A stretch of 64,000 bases of DNA. It comes from Theocolax elegans. Its lineage: Eukaryota; Arthropoda; Insecta; Hymenoptera; Cerocephalidae. Below, piece by piece: positions 1-14,400 of the stretch; the first letter of the stretch is position 1, and every line of letters begins with the position of its first letter. A model generated the notes under the pieces. The model had not been told where the DNA came from. It searched no databases and saw only the letters and a list, made by a program, of their open reading frames with translations. The position numbers and the translations under genes are program-made. The DNA lies in NCBI GenBank assembly GCA_026168455.1, contig CM047428.1, forward strand, positions 18,070,759 through 18,134,758, written 5' to 3'.

Positions 1-563
1 TAATTCGAAATATCACGTACATTCTGCAAATAAAAGTTATGAATGAATGTTTAGAACCTCGGTATAACTTGTTATTTCTATAAAAGAAGCTGTTTCGTGT
101 CAGCAATTAAAAAAAAAACGATAATTCAATATAATTACACAAATCGGCAACTCGTTTACCTGAACGTAAAAAATAAAATGCGGCCGAAAATACGCATTTA
201 TTACATCTATTTAATCACATACGCCTCTCTCTCTATTTCTCTCTCTTTCTCTATTGAAAACACGCAGCGCATCCGCGCGATTATAGGACTGGAGAATATC
301 GCTTAAATCGAACGACGATCACTCGAGTATTTTCTTTTCCCTGGTATAATTCAACGAAAGCCCAACATCACGAGTTTATGTAAGATGTTTACGAACTCGG
401 GGAGGGAAAGGCTTACCAGGCCCCATAAGTTTTGCATCTTGGATGGTACAATCCGCCGCGATACAAGCCGCACCGGCCGGTTAGTAGGCCGCGGAAATGG
501 GTGCGAGCGCTACTTCGACTCTCCGTGTGTGTATATATACATATAAATTTTTATATACGCATA

Positions 564-597
564 TGTGTATGTGTGTTTGTGTGTGTGTGTGTGTGTT
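564..597. repeat. Imperfect (GT)n microsatellite
   Basis: Alternating GT with a few interruptions, flanked by TATA-rich sequence. Confidence 0.85.
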
Positions 598-1665
598 AGT
601 GGGTATATACTTGCATCGCCGGTATTTTCCTTTCGTTCGAAATTTCAACTCGTACCTGCTTTTATAACTCTCGGATGATTTGTGCGCGCGACATTCTTTA
701 AGCGGTTTATACGCCACCTTGCTTTGGTCATTCCGTTTTTTTTTTCATTCGGGCGCCGCGCGCGCGTCTGACATGGTTCGCTTTTTTCTTCCTCTATTTT
801 TGGGTTGCACGCGGCATACGCGAGAGAAATTGAAAATTGCGGTCGTTTTTTTTTCCTTTAATTTCGATGGAGGAAGTTATATGTATATTTTTTGTTTTAC
901 TTCTTTCCTCTTATTTTAGTTAATATATATGCGAGATTTAATTTTTGGATGAAAGAGAACGTTGTATTTTCTTTACGTTTAGGTAATAATGGCTTAAATA
1001 AAGTCCTGTAAGTGTAGTAAATGTAATTTTACTCACTTTCATTTTGCCTGACGTGATAGAAAGATTTGCGTATGTGTATAACTTACGTCCAGAAAAATTT
1101 CAAATTTATAACTATACTGCGTAATGTTAATTAAAACTTAGTTATAATTTGTAATAAAAATAATATTTTTCCTACGAATCGTTAAAGTATTCAAAAACCT
1201 TCGTTAGGAGGCCGCTACTTGTTACAGATTTATGTGTTTGATTTTTCTAATTGACATTTTAATGTTTGTAATTTAAAAATGTACAAAATATATGGTGGAC
1301 GAAAGAGGACGAAAACGACGAATGTAACGACATTCCCTTAAATAAAATCAATTTAATTAAATTTAATTATTAAAAAATTCTTTCTATATTAATTAAATTC
1401 TGTAGCTTCTATAATAATTAATGTAATTCCTGATTAATTCGTGATGGGTTTTTTTAAAATTTGTATTTGAAAATTTAAACATAAAATTTCGATTGTTATA
1501 CACGAATAGATATAATGCCGCAGTGTCGTGCAATATCGTGTGCAGATCGGTGTATAGCACAGTATCGTACCCATATGTATATATATACTTATACGTCGTC
1601 GACACCTTGATCTTGACACGATGCAAGGCTCTTTCTCTCTCGTGACTCGCGGCTTCAATGTCCTC

Positions 1666-1666
<1 letters not shown>

Positions 1667-1710
<44 letters not shown>

Positions 1711-1730
1711 TCTCTCTCCCTCTTTCTCGA
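1667..1730. repeat. (TC)n microsatellite
   Basis: A near-perfect TC run that becomes interrupted by CC and TT at its right end. It generates spurious Ser/Leu and Arg/Glu open frames on both strands. Confidence 0.95.
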
Positions 1731-2895
1731 CGCCCTTCCACTTCCTACTTGTATCCTGCTACTACTATACAACAGTTCCCACGACTTTCTATCATTCGCG
1801 TTCCGCTTGCAAATCGACGGCGCGTACATCAGAATTGAATTTTGCATGTCATGACTATTTGTTTTAATCGTATACTTTTTTGACTATCAGGTGTAACTAT
1901 ATGCTAATAGATTTAGAACTGATATAAACAAATTTATGAAAAAACCTTTACACGTGTAAATTATTTTAATTTTCAATTGTTTAAATTAATAATATTAAGG
2001 CGATCACTTAAGCTTAGTGAAATTTTTACCAAAAATTATTATTATTGCTTTTCTATCGTGTCTATTGAACAGTATTTTTGGAACCTTTCTTTACACGAAG
2101 AAAATAAGTACTTGTATATCAAAATATTTTCTTTTTATTTCAATATATATTTTATATTATCCTTAAGTTTTATTTCAAATTATTCTCTTATACCCAAATT
2201 TAGTATCATAATGCTCGTAACTTAGTAGTTTTTTTATTTAAAAATTCAGGAGCAAATATTTATTTTTCACTTTTCTAATGTATACTTTATATTATTTTTA
2301 TACAAGTTGCATCAAACTTATTTTGTATTTTTCAGTAATATCATGTGGCCTTAAACAGAAAAAATTGTAGGTCATAAAATAATTATCGATCAATGAAAAT
2401 TCGAATTTTTGTACAGATTGCACGCAAGCGCCTTACCTATATAAATAAACAAAAGACAAATTCGATATATCCTTCGTGGAATGACATCTGTGAAAATCCT
2501 GCACACTGTGTATAGGATGTGAAAGTATACCAGTCGAGCTCAGGTAGTCAAAGTTACCTTACTATGGTAATGAAGTTTACTTTTGCCTCTACACAGTATG
2601 CTTTGAAATTGTATGCGTTCGTTTAAAAATATAAAATGTATGAAATTTATTATTTTACTCAACATATTTTAGAAATGTTGAATATTATTAAATTTGAGTA
2701 TGATCAATCTATTAAGTATCATTATTTTATATGAATCGTATAAATACTTTATGTATTATATCTCTATAATTATATTAATATACGTTATATAAAAGGAAAT
2801 AAAACACATAATGAATAATTTAATAATAGTTTATTATCGTAGTTCGCACCATGTTTGATTTAATAAAAGGCCCTATCCACTGATGTCGCGCATCT

Positions 2896-2917
2896 CCGGT
2901 CGAAAATTTTGATCGGG
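2896..2917. repeat. Imperfect 22-bp palindrome
   Basis: Centred on AAAATTTT, with GGTCG on the left and GATCGGG on the right, and a few mismatched pairs. It lies in a short GC-richer patch inside AT-rich DNA. Confidence 0.5.
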
Positions 2918-4122
2918 CTGCATTACATTTTACTTATACATTGAATAGTTATATACATACAGATAGAAATAACTTCCTATATTGTACGGTAGAAGCTTTT
3001 CGTATGTTTTTTTTTGTAATACTACAAGAAATTGCAACGGCGATGGAATTATTATTATTTCAAACAATAAAAAAAAAGAAAAGGAAATTAATAACACTCA
3101 ATACACTAGTTAATGCAATGGTCTGGTTTATTTAAACCTTATTTGCATTTGCGAGTTTTTTTGAGTACACTGAACAATTTAATAATTTTTAATATATATT
3201 TACATATATATTTTTTTTTGTTCTATTTTATACTCTTTATTTAGGAAAACAAAGTATGTATTAGTTATCAAGCAGAAAATATTTATAATGGTAGTAAAAA
3301 ATATATACTTAAAAATTTTAAATTTATTCAGCTCAAAATAAATTGTTCATGGGAAAGCTCCGATATAATGTCTCTAATCTCTCCTTTCTAAATAATTTTT
3401 GGAATTTGCATCGTTTATATTTTTTGCAAATAAAGTATGTTTAAGTAATACGATGCGTGACGATTATACATTTACATACACATATATGTTTTTGTTACAA
3501 AAGTTGTTTCAAATTCAACACATAAATATAGTGTTCACGAATTATCAATTGTGCAAGTCTAACACATCTTTTATAATACGTATAAATATATCTACTCTTA
3601 ATTTTTTGTAAGATCTAATTCGTTTAGTTATTTTTTTACTTAATTTTACTCTTTTTAATGTTTTTTTTTAACATTTTTTTGCCGATAGTTTATTACTTTT
3701 ATTGCAAGTAGAAATTTTACGTATTGTAATATCATTATCACAAATTTTTATAGTTCAACACGCATAATTTAAAAACGTAAATAAACGAAACTTTAAACAT
3801 TTATCGCATATTTTACTTGTATAAAATAAATCACGTTTCGCGAACAAACAAAAATTTAGATACATAAAACCTTTATATATCACATACATAGTTTTTTTTT
3901 ATTATTTGACATGGAAAATTTTGTCAATTAGTAACTATAATATATATCTAATATACTGTTATAACGGAACACGACGCAAAATACATTAATGAAAAAAAAA
4001 AAATGTGTGTAAAAAAGAAAATAACTTTCGTAACAATCTGGGTATACAATTCGAATTAGAATATCGTAAGTATATTCCCACGTGATATCTTAATGTCTAA
4101 TGTACGTGCATAAAAGAAATTG

Positions 4123-4892
4123 TTTATTTTATTTTTCTTTATATAATATCTAAGGAAATAAATCGTTTCGTCAAAGTAACCCAAATTCGGTAACAAAACA
4201 TTTATAATTACATAGAAAGATTGACACGTCTTTCTAAGGTACATCGCGAAAGTTCTATATATCAATGGAACAACGAAACATTACGATATTTAATTCACAT
4301 CGCTTAATAGTCATTTCACAATACATTTTGTCATGATTACCAAGAATCTTGAATTAACGTAAACACTCGTACAACGGAACAAAACGCTAAACTATAACTA
4401 CGTTTTCGACTTGTGTATTTATATTTATACTACACACTCTCTAGTTTTCACACATAACATTCAGAAATAATATCTCGCAACAATCAGTACGTCTATATAA
4501 GCCTCTCGAAATACTTTAGAGTGAAATTTAATAATATTTTTTGCTTTTGTTATAAATAATTTAATTAACGAATTATGAATTTTCAATACCATAGTTAAAA
4601 TTTCTATTGAAAAAAATAATACTGTTTGAGCGCGTGAGATAAATCGTAAACGATTGATCAACGATTTTCATAATGAGAAATAAAAGTGAGTACTACTGCT
4701 CTTCTGAAAATTTCACTCTAAATCGTTAAAGGATATTCTGTTAAAACAATGCATTCATCCATAACTAGTAAATCTACACACCTCAGACTATCAATACAGT
4801 CCAACTGAAGAAAGAATCGTTAAATCCTCCCTACTGTACACCAAGAAAAAAAAAGTAACGTATATATAGCTACAATGCTATATACTGATCCT
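4123..4892 (-). other. 3' UTR and candidate poly(A) signals of FAM43-like gene
   Basis: AT-rich sequence follows the stop codon. Minus-strand ATTAAA occurs at 4560-4565 and 4527-4532, and AATAAA at 4123-4128. In such AT-rich DNA these hexamers are common, so the true end of the transcript is uncertain and could lie further left. Confidence 0.3.
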
Positions 4893-5492
4893 TCAAACGG
4901 TTACGCCGTGTTGAGCGAGTAATCGCTTCCTTTGCAGTAAACTCGGTGACTCGCCGTCAAACTCCGGTCTATTCGAATTCTTATTGCCGAGGGATTCCAA
5001 ACACGTATTCGTCGGCGCCCTCATAGTTTTCGAACTTCTGAGCGAAGCATTCGCCAATTTCTTTATAGTCTCGGATATCGGACATTTGATAAATTCAGCC
5101 TTATCCATCGTTTGGTCGTTATTAAATTGAGCTATCCTCGTACGCACATTCGTGCTAGTCGCGAGTTTACTGTTGTTGTTGTTGTTGTTGTTGTTATTGT
5201 TGATGTTGTTGTTGTTTATCGGGGGCTCTTTATCAATTTCGTCTTTCCGGCACTTTAATTCCGTTCGATCCATTGAACTTTTTGGCGATGCTTCGACGTA
5301 GCCGCTCTCGTCGCTATCGGCTTCTTCCTCATCTAAAGAACCGAGAGTGTGGAAAGTTGGAGTTTTCGTTGTAACGACGCTTTTCGGTTCTTCGTTGCCA
5401 CATCTATCAACCTCGTCTCTCGAGGCTCGTCGTGGCATTATCACTTTTCTCGTTTCGTCTCGCCTGGAGATCAGAGTTGAGTAACCGTCGTT
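4893..5492 (-). CDS. FAM43A: Coding exon 5, C-terminal tail with Asn run
   Basis: Encodes residues 504-702 and TGA (complement of 4893-4895). The acceptor is TAATTTACAG|AAC. It carries an acidic DEEEADSDESGYVEAS segment (about 557-572), an Asn tract encoded mostly by AAC (596-610, interrupted by one Ile) and a C-terminus ending in GVTV. The Asn run corresponds to a (GTT)n microsatellite on the plus strand and is likely to vary in length. No known domain is seen. Confidence 0.85.
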   Translation of the reverse strand, partial: NDGYSTLISRRDETRKVIMPRRASRDEVDRCGNEEPKSVVTTKTPTFHTLGSLDEEEADSDESGYVEASPKSSMDRTELKCRKDEIDKEPPINNNNINNNNNNNNNNSKLATSTNVRTRIAQFNNDQTMDKAEFIKCPISETIKKLANASLRSSKTMRAPTNTCLESLGNKNSNRPEFDGESPSLLQRKRLLAQHGVTV

Positions 5493-8400
5493 CTGTAAAT
5501 TAAGTTTTAATACATTTTTACTTTACCAGTTTGCGTCAAAATAATATTTTTTATAGCAAGGCATATCGACTTTTTCCTTAAAATCGATTCTAAATATAAT
5601 AAACTTAAAAATTGAATTATGAAATAATTTGTAAAGCTCAAGTACGCAATTGAGATAGTTTATCAATAACGCGTACATTGATTTCAATCGCGATAGTAGA
5701 ATTGATTTTTCTTCTAGACTTATCGTAACTTTATTTATTATTCCTATACTTAACGATTATTTATGTGAATCACTCGAATCACGTAACGTAATGTTTATAA
5801 AAATTATTGCATGGAATAATCCAATGCGTCGTCAGGTGTATCGAACAAATTTTTATACGACAATGATCAAACTAGAAGCAAATGTTGATATCAACATCGG
5901 AAAGATGACTTAAAAAAAACTGAAAGATTCTTACCTGTAATCTGACGCCAGTTGTCGCAGTACCACACGAGTTTCGGGGACATTCTCCGTGAGGTCGGAA
6001 ATCAACGATTTCATCAAGATCCTCAACGTCCTCGAAATCAAAATAGTTGTCGGTAGGTACGTTGGTAGTCGTAGTAGTATCTTCGATTATCATCATCCCA
6101 ACGTCGTCCTCGTCTTCTAGCGATTCTTCACCTTCACTACGCGAGAGGGAGAAGTTGCTACCGGTTGCGTTAGCCAAAAGTAGCTTCCTATTGCGGTTTC
6201 GCGTTTGGCGACTACTTTGCCGACGGAACCGTGGACTTCCTGTGCATGTCATGAAGTTGGGCGAGCCTTCGGAATTACGTCGTGGCTGGTGTAACTCGTT
6301 CGGCTCGCAATCCGCGGGTTCACTCGTCATGTTGCTCGTCGTCATCGCAGCTGTCAATGCTTTCGCGGTTGTTTGTTGGCCTGCATTTCAAACAGATTTT
6401 ATATTAGTTTATTTTATTTCACTTATTACATTTACAAAGATAATAATTGTACTATATTACCCCAAAAAATATAGAAAAAAATAACAATTACTAATAATAA
6501 CTATATTTAACAATTAAAGGTTTAATATAATTCTAAAAACACTAATTCTATACTGTTTAAATCACTTCTGAAATCCATCGCCTTCGCAATCTGTATATTG
6601 GTTCTGTATATTACTTCAATATTTGCGTATTATATAATTTTACGATATACCATTTTTTAAATATTTAATCCTATAAATATTTCGATTATTTTTATCCTTG
6701 AAGGTATATTTTAACATTAAATATAGGTTTTAGTCCTGTACAATTAAAGCACTGACGTGCAATCGAGTCAACGCAAATATTTCGAAAAGTTGAGTAAGGA
6801 AGCGATTTGCATTATAATTTTGAAATTGCTCCACATTAAAATGATAACGCATGTACGTAACTAAGATTAAGATTTCAAGGCGTGCAAGGAGATTGATATA
6901 AAGTTTAATGGCGAAACACAACTTTTCACGCACCATTTGTATAACTTATAAATACGTACAAAATAAGAATTTAAAAAGAATTTGCATGCAGATTTTATAA
7001 AACCTAAGAATTTCAAATAAATATAACTAGGTCAATGAATATTCCATCATAATTGTTTCCGCTACATTATTTAAATATTAGAAAGTTTAAATTCTTCGTA
7101 ATAAAATAATGTTGCATACGAAGTGGTGAAGAGTTTAATTTAATAGTTTTTTTTTAATTACGCGATTATTCGTGTACAAATACATTTTTAAATAATTTTA
7201 AATGCCTCTAATTTGGTTATTTATTTATTAATCATTTATAATGTAAGAGTTAAACATTACTCCTATAGGATTTTCATGATGGGAAGTTCGATAATTCAAT
7301 ATCAAGTGGGATATACTGAAACTTACCGTTCAATATCTCCGGCTCGTGCGGTAAATGGGAATCTTCGCTGCTGGATACCCTTTCTTCGCTGTTAGCCGTA
7401 CTCGCGGTTTCGCATCCACTTGAAATACTTCCATTTTCGTCCGAAAATTCTCGATGCAACGCATCCAGTAACCTGGCTAACCTCCAACTTTCTTGTTCCT
7501 GCCAACTACGTGCCACATGCTCGAGTGATCGTAATTCCTCGAGGAATCTTTGCTGCTCGATTTCTTCGGCTACCGCATCTTCTTCTATTGCTGAGAGTTT
7601 AGGTGCACTTTTCGATCGTTCTAGCGGCGGTCGATAATTCGAGCCACCTGTGCTCAGCAGGATTTTCCGTCGCGGTAACGATGGATTCTCGTAGACTGCA
7701 TTCGCCAGTGACAATCTGCCATTGTAAAAGTTATTTATTTAAAACGGTTTTTTAATCTTCTTATTATTGATCGGTATATCCTAGTATAAATACAAACATA
7801 CATACGTTACATAATAGAAAACGTGTGTATAGCCTGGTAGAAACTTATCTAATCGTATCGAGACCGAAGTTAATAAAAAATTGATATACAAGAGTAGCAA
7901 TCATTGAGAATGTAAATATACATGCATTCGCGTAATAAACTTTGTCGTAGTAATAAAATATATTATTGTTCATTTTGCTTTAAAAAGTGCTATTTTTATT
8001 TTTTAAATTTCAAATAGATATACTTTGCACGTATACGCACGTTGATACTATAGAAAGAAATTGTTAGTTTGATTACATTCTCTCACACCCATTAATCGAA
8101 AGTTTTGTTTTGATATGGCTTGTGGTTTAAGTAGGTGAAACACTTATAGAAGGAAAAAAATTTTTTATTTTTTTGACCACGGTCACGTATTCAAGTTGAA
8201 TGAACTATGTTATATAGAGTTTTAAGGAACTGGACTAAGAAGCTCGTTTGGATGCCAAAGAAGGAAGTCGCATATTTTAAAATTATCAAACAATCAAATT
8301 ATAAATATTAATGAAGACACTTAAAATACCGTGCATAGGAGAAGAAAAAACACGAGAATCCTTCTTTCAGGATTTTGGTTTACGATTGATTGATATTTTT

Positions 8401-11400
8401 ATTTGATTAGCTAAACGTAAATTGAGGAAGAAAACTGGTTTTATCTCGAATTTTTGTATACGAATATACACGTAATTTTTGTAAGCTCGCTATATGCTAA
8501 TAAATTTATTTAATTTCGAACTTGCGTATACGGCCATTTTACACCGTATATAATAATAATTTTGGTCTCGCATTTTTTATTGCCTTATAGTCCAAGTTAT
8601 TTATACATTCTAAAAAAATTAATTCAATTCTTATGACTCGTGTTGTTTTAAAGCATATGAACTTAGTTGACACAATGATTTTGGAGGCTATTGGCCAAGT
8701 AATATCAGTTTTAGGTAAATTAACGCATCAACTTTTTACGCGTTGACTCATGAATAATCGTTACAAACGAAGTTTGAATTACCTTGACCAAATTGATGTC
8801 TTATTAAATTTATTATTGAACTGTCGTTATTAGTAGAAGGTGAAAAATTGATTAAAAAAATAATAATGATAAAAATATTAATCGAAAAAGAAAAGTTGGA
8901 CATTCATTAAAGATTTAAAATCTCTTGTTAGTACTTTTTCTAAAGTTTTTCACCTACGTTGAAATCGAATGCATGACAGTGAATAAGATGAATCTACTTT
9001 TTTTAACATAAAAAAAAATTACGAGTCAAGGTCTTTTTACGATTATTAGAACTTGAGTGATGCTACCTGAGTACCAATCTCAATTTTATGACTTTTACTT
9101 TCAATAGAAAGTATACAAGGTTATGAGTACAATTTCTTGACTAATGCTTATGCCAAACAGATGGTTTATATATAATTTTTACTCCATTTTTAATTAAATG
9201 TATGTATGTAAATTGTATAAATATCGTATTATGCATTTACATCAAAGTAAAATATAAAACATGTCAGTGCGTTCAATTTTATTATTTAAAATATCGATAT
9301 CTTGTTATAAATGTAATAAAAAACGGTACGCAGGAGGAGAACTGTTGATGCGATATTATTAAAATGTGAAATAAACATTAAAAACTAACGATAAGATTAA
9401 CAAGTTTTACATGTATATTTATTTTATCAATTATTGATACCAGTATCTTCACTATTATCTTAATGTTTTTATTTTTATATTGACTCGATAAATTGAATAG
9501 TACAGACGGTTTGAAACGTTACAATGTTACAATGACATGTGGAATCGTAAAATTAATAATTCTTTAGGTGAAAAATTATTACAAATTATTTATAGGAAAC
9601 TGATGCTCCGACAATACCGGAATATGAAAAGTATTTTATTTATCAGCTTACGGAATAAAATTACGTTACTTTTGTTACACAATCGTTAATGTAGTTAAAG
9701 TAAAATGAAAAAAACCTTACTTAATGCAGAAAATTTATTTTCCGGTAATCGATTTTCCTAATTACATTAATATTAATTTTCTTTCACTTCTTATACAATG
9801 AGATTATTATTTTAGATCTAATTAAAATCATATTTTTAGTTGTGCAATATATATACACTATTGTCCATTTAAAGTATATATTATAAACAAAATTTTTGAG
9901 GAAACTTTCAAATGAATAATTAGAATTCCAATAAAACTAAGTTAAGTGATAATAAAAAAATGTTATTAAATAATTACCTGGCATTTTGTCTAGAGACTTT
10001 GTCCCTGCGGAACTCGAGGAGGGCTTGATGCAACCTCGCGTTAAGAACAGAGGCCAACCTGCGTGCGGTCGACTCCTTGGAGCAAAGAGCCGCATGACAC
10101 CTGAGCTCTGGCCTGAGTCGTCTACCCTCGTGCCTGTAGACCCAAACAAAAAGTCGCGGATGCGACACCGGGGCAGTACAATAAGTTACCCGATTCGCCC
10201 AGTATTCGGTTAATCCGTGATCCTTCGTTGTAGCGGTCAATCCACCATTCGTTACCGTCAGACGCATCGAGACGTCCGGTCGGTTGCTGCTCACGTAGTT
10301 CCGCCAAAGTGTCGTCACGGGTTTCTCAACGCAACCCTCCCCTGAAATACAGGAAATTGTTTTTTAGTCGACACTTTTTTTTTCTTACCTTATTGAAATT
10401 GATACGGGGTTCTGGTAAGAAAAATCGGTTACGTGTATTGATTTACGGAACGTGCACATATATATACATATAATAATCTATTGTATGTATATATATATTT
10501 ATAAGTGTAGAGTCGACCCTCTTGCACAGATTTTTAAACGTCATTTGCGATTGTATCGGATGGTCGTTGAAAAATTTAGAAGAATCATCTTACTTACAGT
10601 CACGGAAAGAGGTGAATATAAATACTAATGTTGTATATTAATGTCATCAATTTGAAAGTGATCGGTCAATCAATATGTTTATTAATTTCATTAAATTTGC
10701 CATTGTCGATGATATTATGCGTGTATCTATCCTACACGAGGCTCGCAATCTTCGAACTCCAAAAGAGCACGAAATTTATTTTTAAAACTATAAATTTCTG
10801 AAACACGCCTCTGGGCATAAATATTTGTACCATTCAACAAAATCCTTTCAAGAATAAAGAGCCTTGCTATTTTTAGTCGCATAAAGCGTTAAACGTATAT
10901 TAACGAGCTTCGGCGCGTGCTTTTGAAGTCTTACGAGCGAAAGTAGACGTATACGTTTTTTTTGACAGGCACGCCACTAAGCAGATATATATTTACGACT
11001 TATAAAGGTGGCTATATTAAGAACAATTTCATTTACAATGATAAGGCAATCGATTATCAATTAAAATCTTATCGATACGCGCTTACGCGGTTAAAGTAAG
11101 TTGATCATCAATGAAAAGTTTAATCCCTATCTTTTGTTATTTTCAATACGTGGGAAACGGAAATTATATATATCAACGCGATTTACCGAGAAATTATTTT
11201 TGAGTGCTATCACTTTTATATTTCATCGGTAGCATATAAGTTTATCTAATTTTTTTATTATGATGAATGATGTTGACCTCGAGTACTGAGAAACGTGAGT
11301 TTTAATCGATTTCTTAATAATTGTTATTATATTTTTACCTCATTGTTTTTTTTATATAAAACATTGGTAAAGTCCCATTCAATTTATACAGATAACTATT

Positions 11401-14400
11401 ATAAACATGTTATTATAACAGTCCTTTAGTTTTATTACATGGATTTAATTTTATTACATGATGGTCATAATTTTTTTGGTGGTTTATTATCGATCCTATC
11501 CTTAGCTACATTATTTACATACGCATACATATTTAGATTTTATTGTAATTATAAGGTGCAACTATAATTGCATTATTTTTTAATACAAAAGTACAGTATA
11601 TCTATATATATGTGGAGAAGATGTGTACTTCTTCAAGTTCTTATTATATTAATTTTTTAAACAAGTTGTTTACTTAACTGTTATACCGAAACATTATGTA
11701 ACAATTTTCCGAAAGAATTGAGCTTATTTAATACATGCATTTATGTAAATTTCATATTTCTGTGGTTAATTAGCTGTTAGTCTAATATTAAACTCCGTTA
11801 CTTTACCAATTAAAAATATTATGTGAATCCTATATATAATCCGCATTTTGTATGAATTATTACAGTTTTCCATACGCCCGGTTAATACAGTTAGCGCATT
11901 TTTTATGTAACAAATATTACAGATTATTCAAGAAATAAATATATAATTTCAAATTGGTCTTATTAAATATAGAGGTAATACATTGATTTGATATACGTTA
12001 ATAGTGGTATTATCTAATTTATTTACTTGCGCAAATGGACAAATAAAAATTAAAAATTGTAAAGTATAATCGAGAAAATAAGGCATATATATATAAGCAT
12101 GTGTATTGGCCGAGTTGCTGTACCATGAACCTACATATAAAAATTATAGTACGAAATTAAAAATCTCACGCGGAAATTTTTCCCTCGAGCGGGCGCGCGC
12201 GCGTTGAAATAATAATCGGGTTTACACAACGGAATACGGTGCACAATTAAATCTCGAGCATAGGGAAACGTCGGAAAACGCAATCAACAAAGACAAAGCT
12301 GGTGCGAAAAACCGCGTATACGCGAGTACGCGCGCGCGGAGAAGAGAAAAAAATTAAGAAGAAGAAGAATTAGAAGAAGAAGAAGAAGAAGAAGACGAAG
12401 AAGAGGAAAGCGGAAGTGCACGGGAACGTGACGCGTGACTCTTCACCAAGTGGAGCAGAGAATGAGAAAGAGAGAGAGAGAGAGAGAGAGAGGAAGAGGT
12501 ACAAGGAATACCTGACGGCAAGGTGCATTGCACGCGGAGCTAACTTTTGCCGTTACCTCGTTATTTATTTTGCTGCCCTTGCCCTCTTACATATGTGTGT
12601 GTGTGTGTGCGTGCGTGTGTCTGTTCGAGTGTGTGCGGCTGCGGATGGTCTCTCACTCCTGGTCGAAGGAGAAAGCACAAGGCTACACAGAGACTTGGAA
12701 ATTAAATTTCTATTCTGAGACCTCTCGAGCCTTGTGAGAAGACGAGTTGGAGAATTTTATTTTATTTGCCAGCGAATCGCACGCGTGAATCCTTCCTTTT
12801 TTTCGCTTCATCCGCGTCTCGACTCCGTGTATTGGAATCTGGGCTATTGGGTTTGCTGACTTTTGCTATCGGGGTTATACTTTGCTTTTAACACGCGTGG
12901 CTTCTACATTTTTGTTTTATTTTTTATTTATAGAATCGCATTTTTTGAAGCAAATTTATTTCAATATTTATATACATTTGATTTGTTACATTTACAACAT
13001 TTTTTATATCTTAATGTATTAATTATATCAAAATAGTAACTCCGTATAAAAAGTAAACAATTTTTTAATACTGTTCGCAATTGTATACAACAAGTAGTTG
13101 GAAAATAAGCAGAAATGAATATAGGCCACACTGTAAAATTTTCTTTATTACGAAACAATTAAAATATAAACTAAACCAATCGCAGCGCACGAGCAATGAA
13201 ACAAAAAGAAATATACTGTAACCTAATAAAAATTCATTCCACGACCATAAATGTAGACCTCGCCTATGCGCATTAACTGAGCCGATTCGCAAAAAATCGT
13301 TCATTCCTCTCCCTCTTACCCAAGAGACCAACGAACTACTATGTGTGTATATATATATATATACAAACTGCCGTGCGACTAGAGAATGAAAATTTGTGTG
13401 CATATACGGAAGTAGGAAGAGACTCGCGTATAGGACTTTCGCGTCCTTCCCTTTTTCTCTGTGATTTTTTTCTTTGCTATAGCGACTCTCCATAGTGATC
13501 GCCAGAGCGTAACGCTTGTATGCTTATATACCCGATACGTAAAGAAAGAGAGAGAGAGGTAAGGTGGACAACAATCGGGACTATCGACCGCGGACATCTT
13601 TTCGGACGCCCCCCGCGACTTGCGCAAGGGTGAAATTCCGGCTTCCTTGGGTAGCTTCGTCGTTATTGTTTACCGCATGTATCGCCTCTAGAGAACGGGT
13701 TTAAGTGCGGCCCTTTGTTCACCGATAGGCTTTATACTTTGGACAATGACCGCTTCGTTATTAGTGAGCTATTTTTACTCTTTTTTTTTTAATACTTCGT
13801 ACAGGCTATTTATTTTGTATACACGGTTAATTAAATTTATGGATATTTTCCAATTTTTTTTTCTTTAAACAATATTGTTTTCGATAATAGGTAATATATG
13901 GTATTATGAAAATGTATACGTATGTTTTCGATTAAATAACGCTTCGTTGCTTTGTTCTGTAATCTTTATAAGTTCGCATTAGCATTCGAAACGGGAAGGT
14001 AGCTTTCTATAAGGTTGAGATAAGACGCGTAATACAAATTATACTGTTACGATTAAAAAAAAAATCATTTCAAATCCTTTCCTAATTTTAAATTTATATT
14101 TTGAATTTTCATATGGCGAGATTGCATAAACCTTAATATCGCGTATAAATTATTTATTTTCTTACTTCAAATCTTCAATACGGAGATATAACTGGTAGAA
14201 GGTTCTTTCGAATTTTAAAGAATTTGATCAAAGCCACTAAATTTTTAATCGAATGCAAATTATAATTAGATACTAGAAAACTTTTCAATTTTATCACGTT
14301 ATTCGAATAAACGTGCGACCGAATATATCTGCACTACATTCGCGTTATATAATTGCTCAAGTATTTATTAGCAGTTTATCATTACAGTTTACCCGTAAGA

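Larger units (their letters stand above)
1..4122. other. AT-rich non-coding flank, left edge
   Basis: No coding sequence is supported. It contains a (GT)n tract near 564-597, a (TC)n tract at 1667-1730, a CpG-rich patch near 400-800, and an imperfect palindrome at 2896-2917. Open frames in this stretch are short and low-complexity. Confidence 0.7.

Noticed and set aside
1434..1867. Overlapping Ser/Leu- and Arg/Glu-rich frames
   Set aside because: Produced by the (TC)n microsatellite read in several frames.
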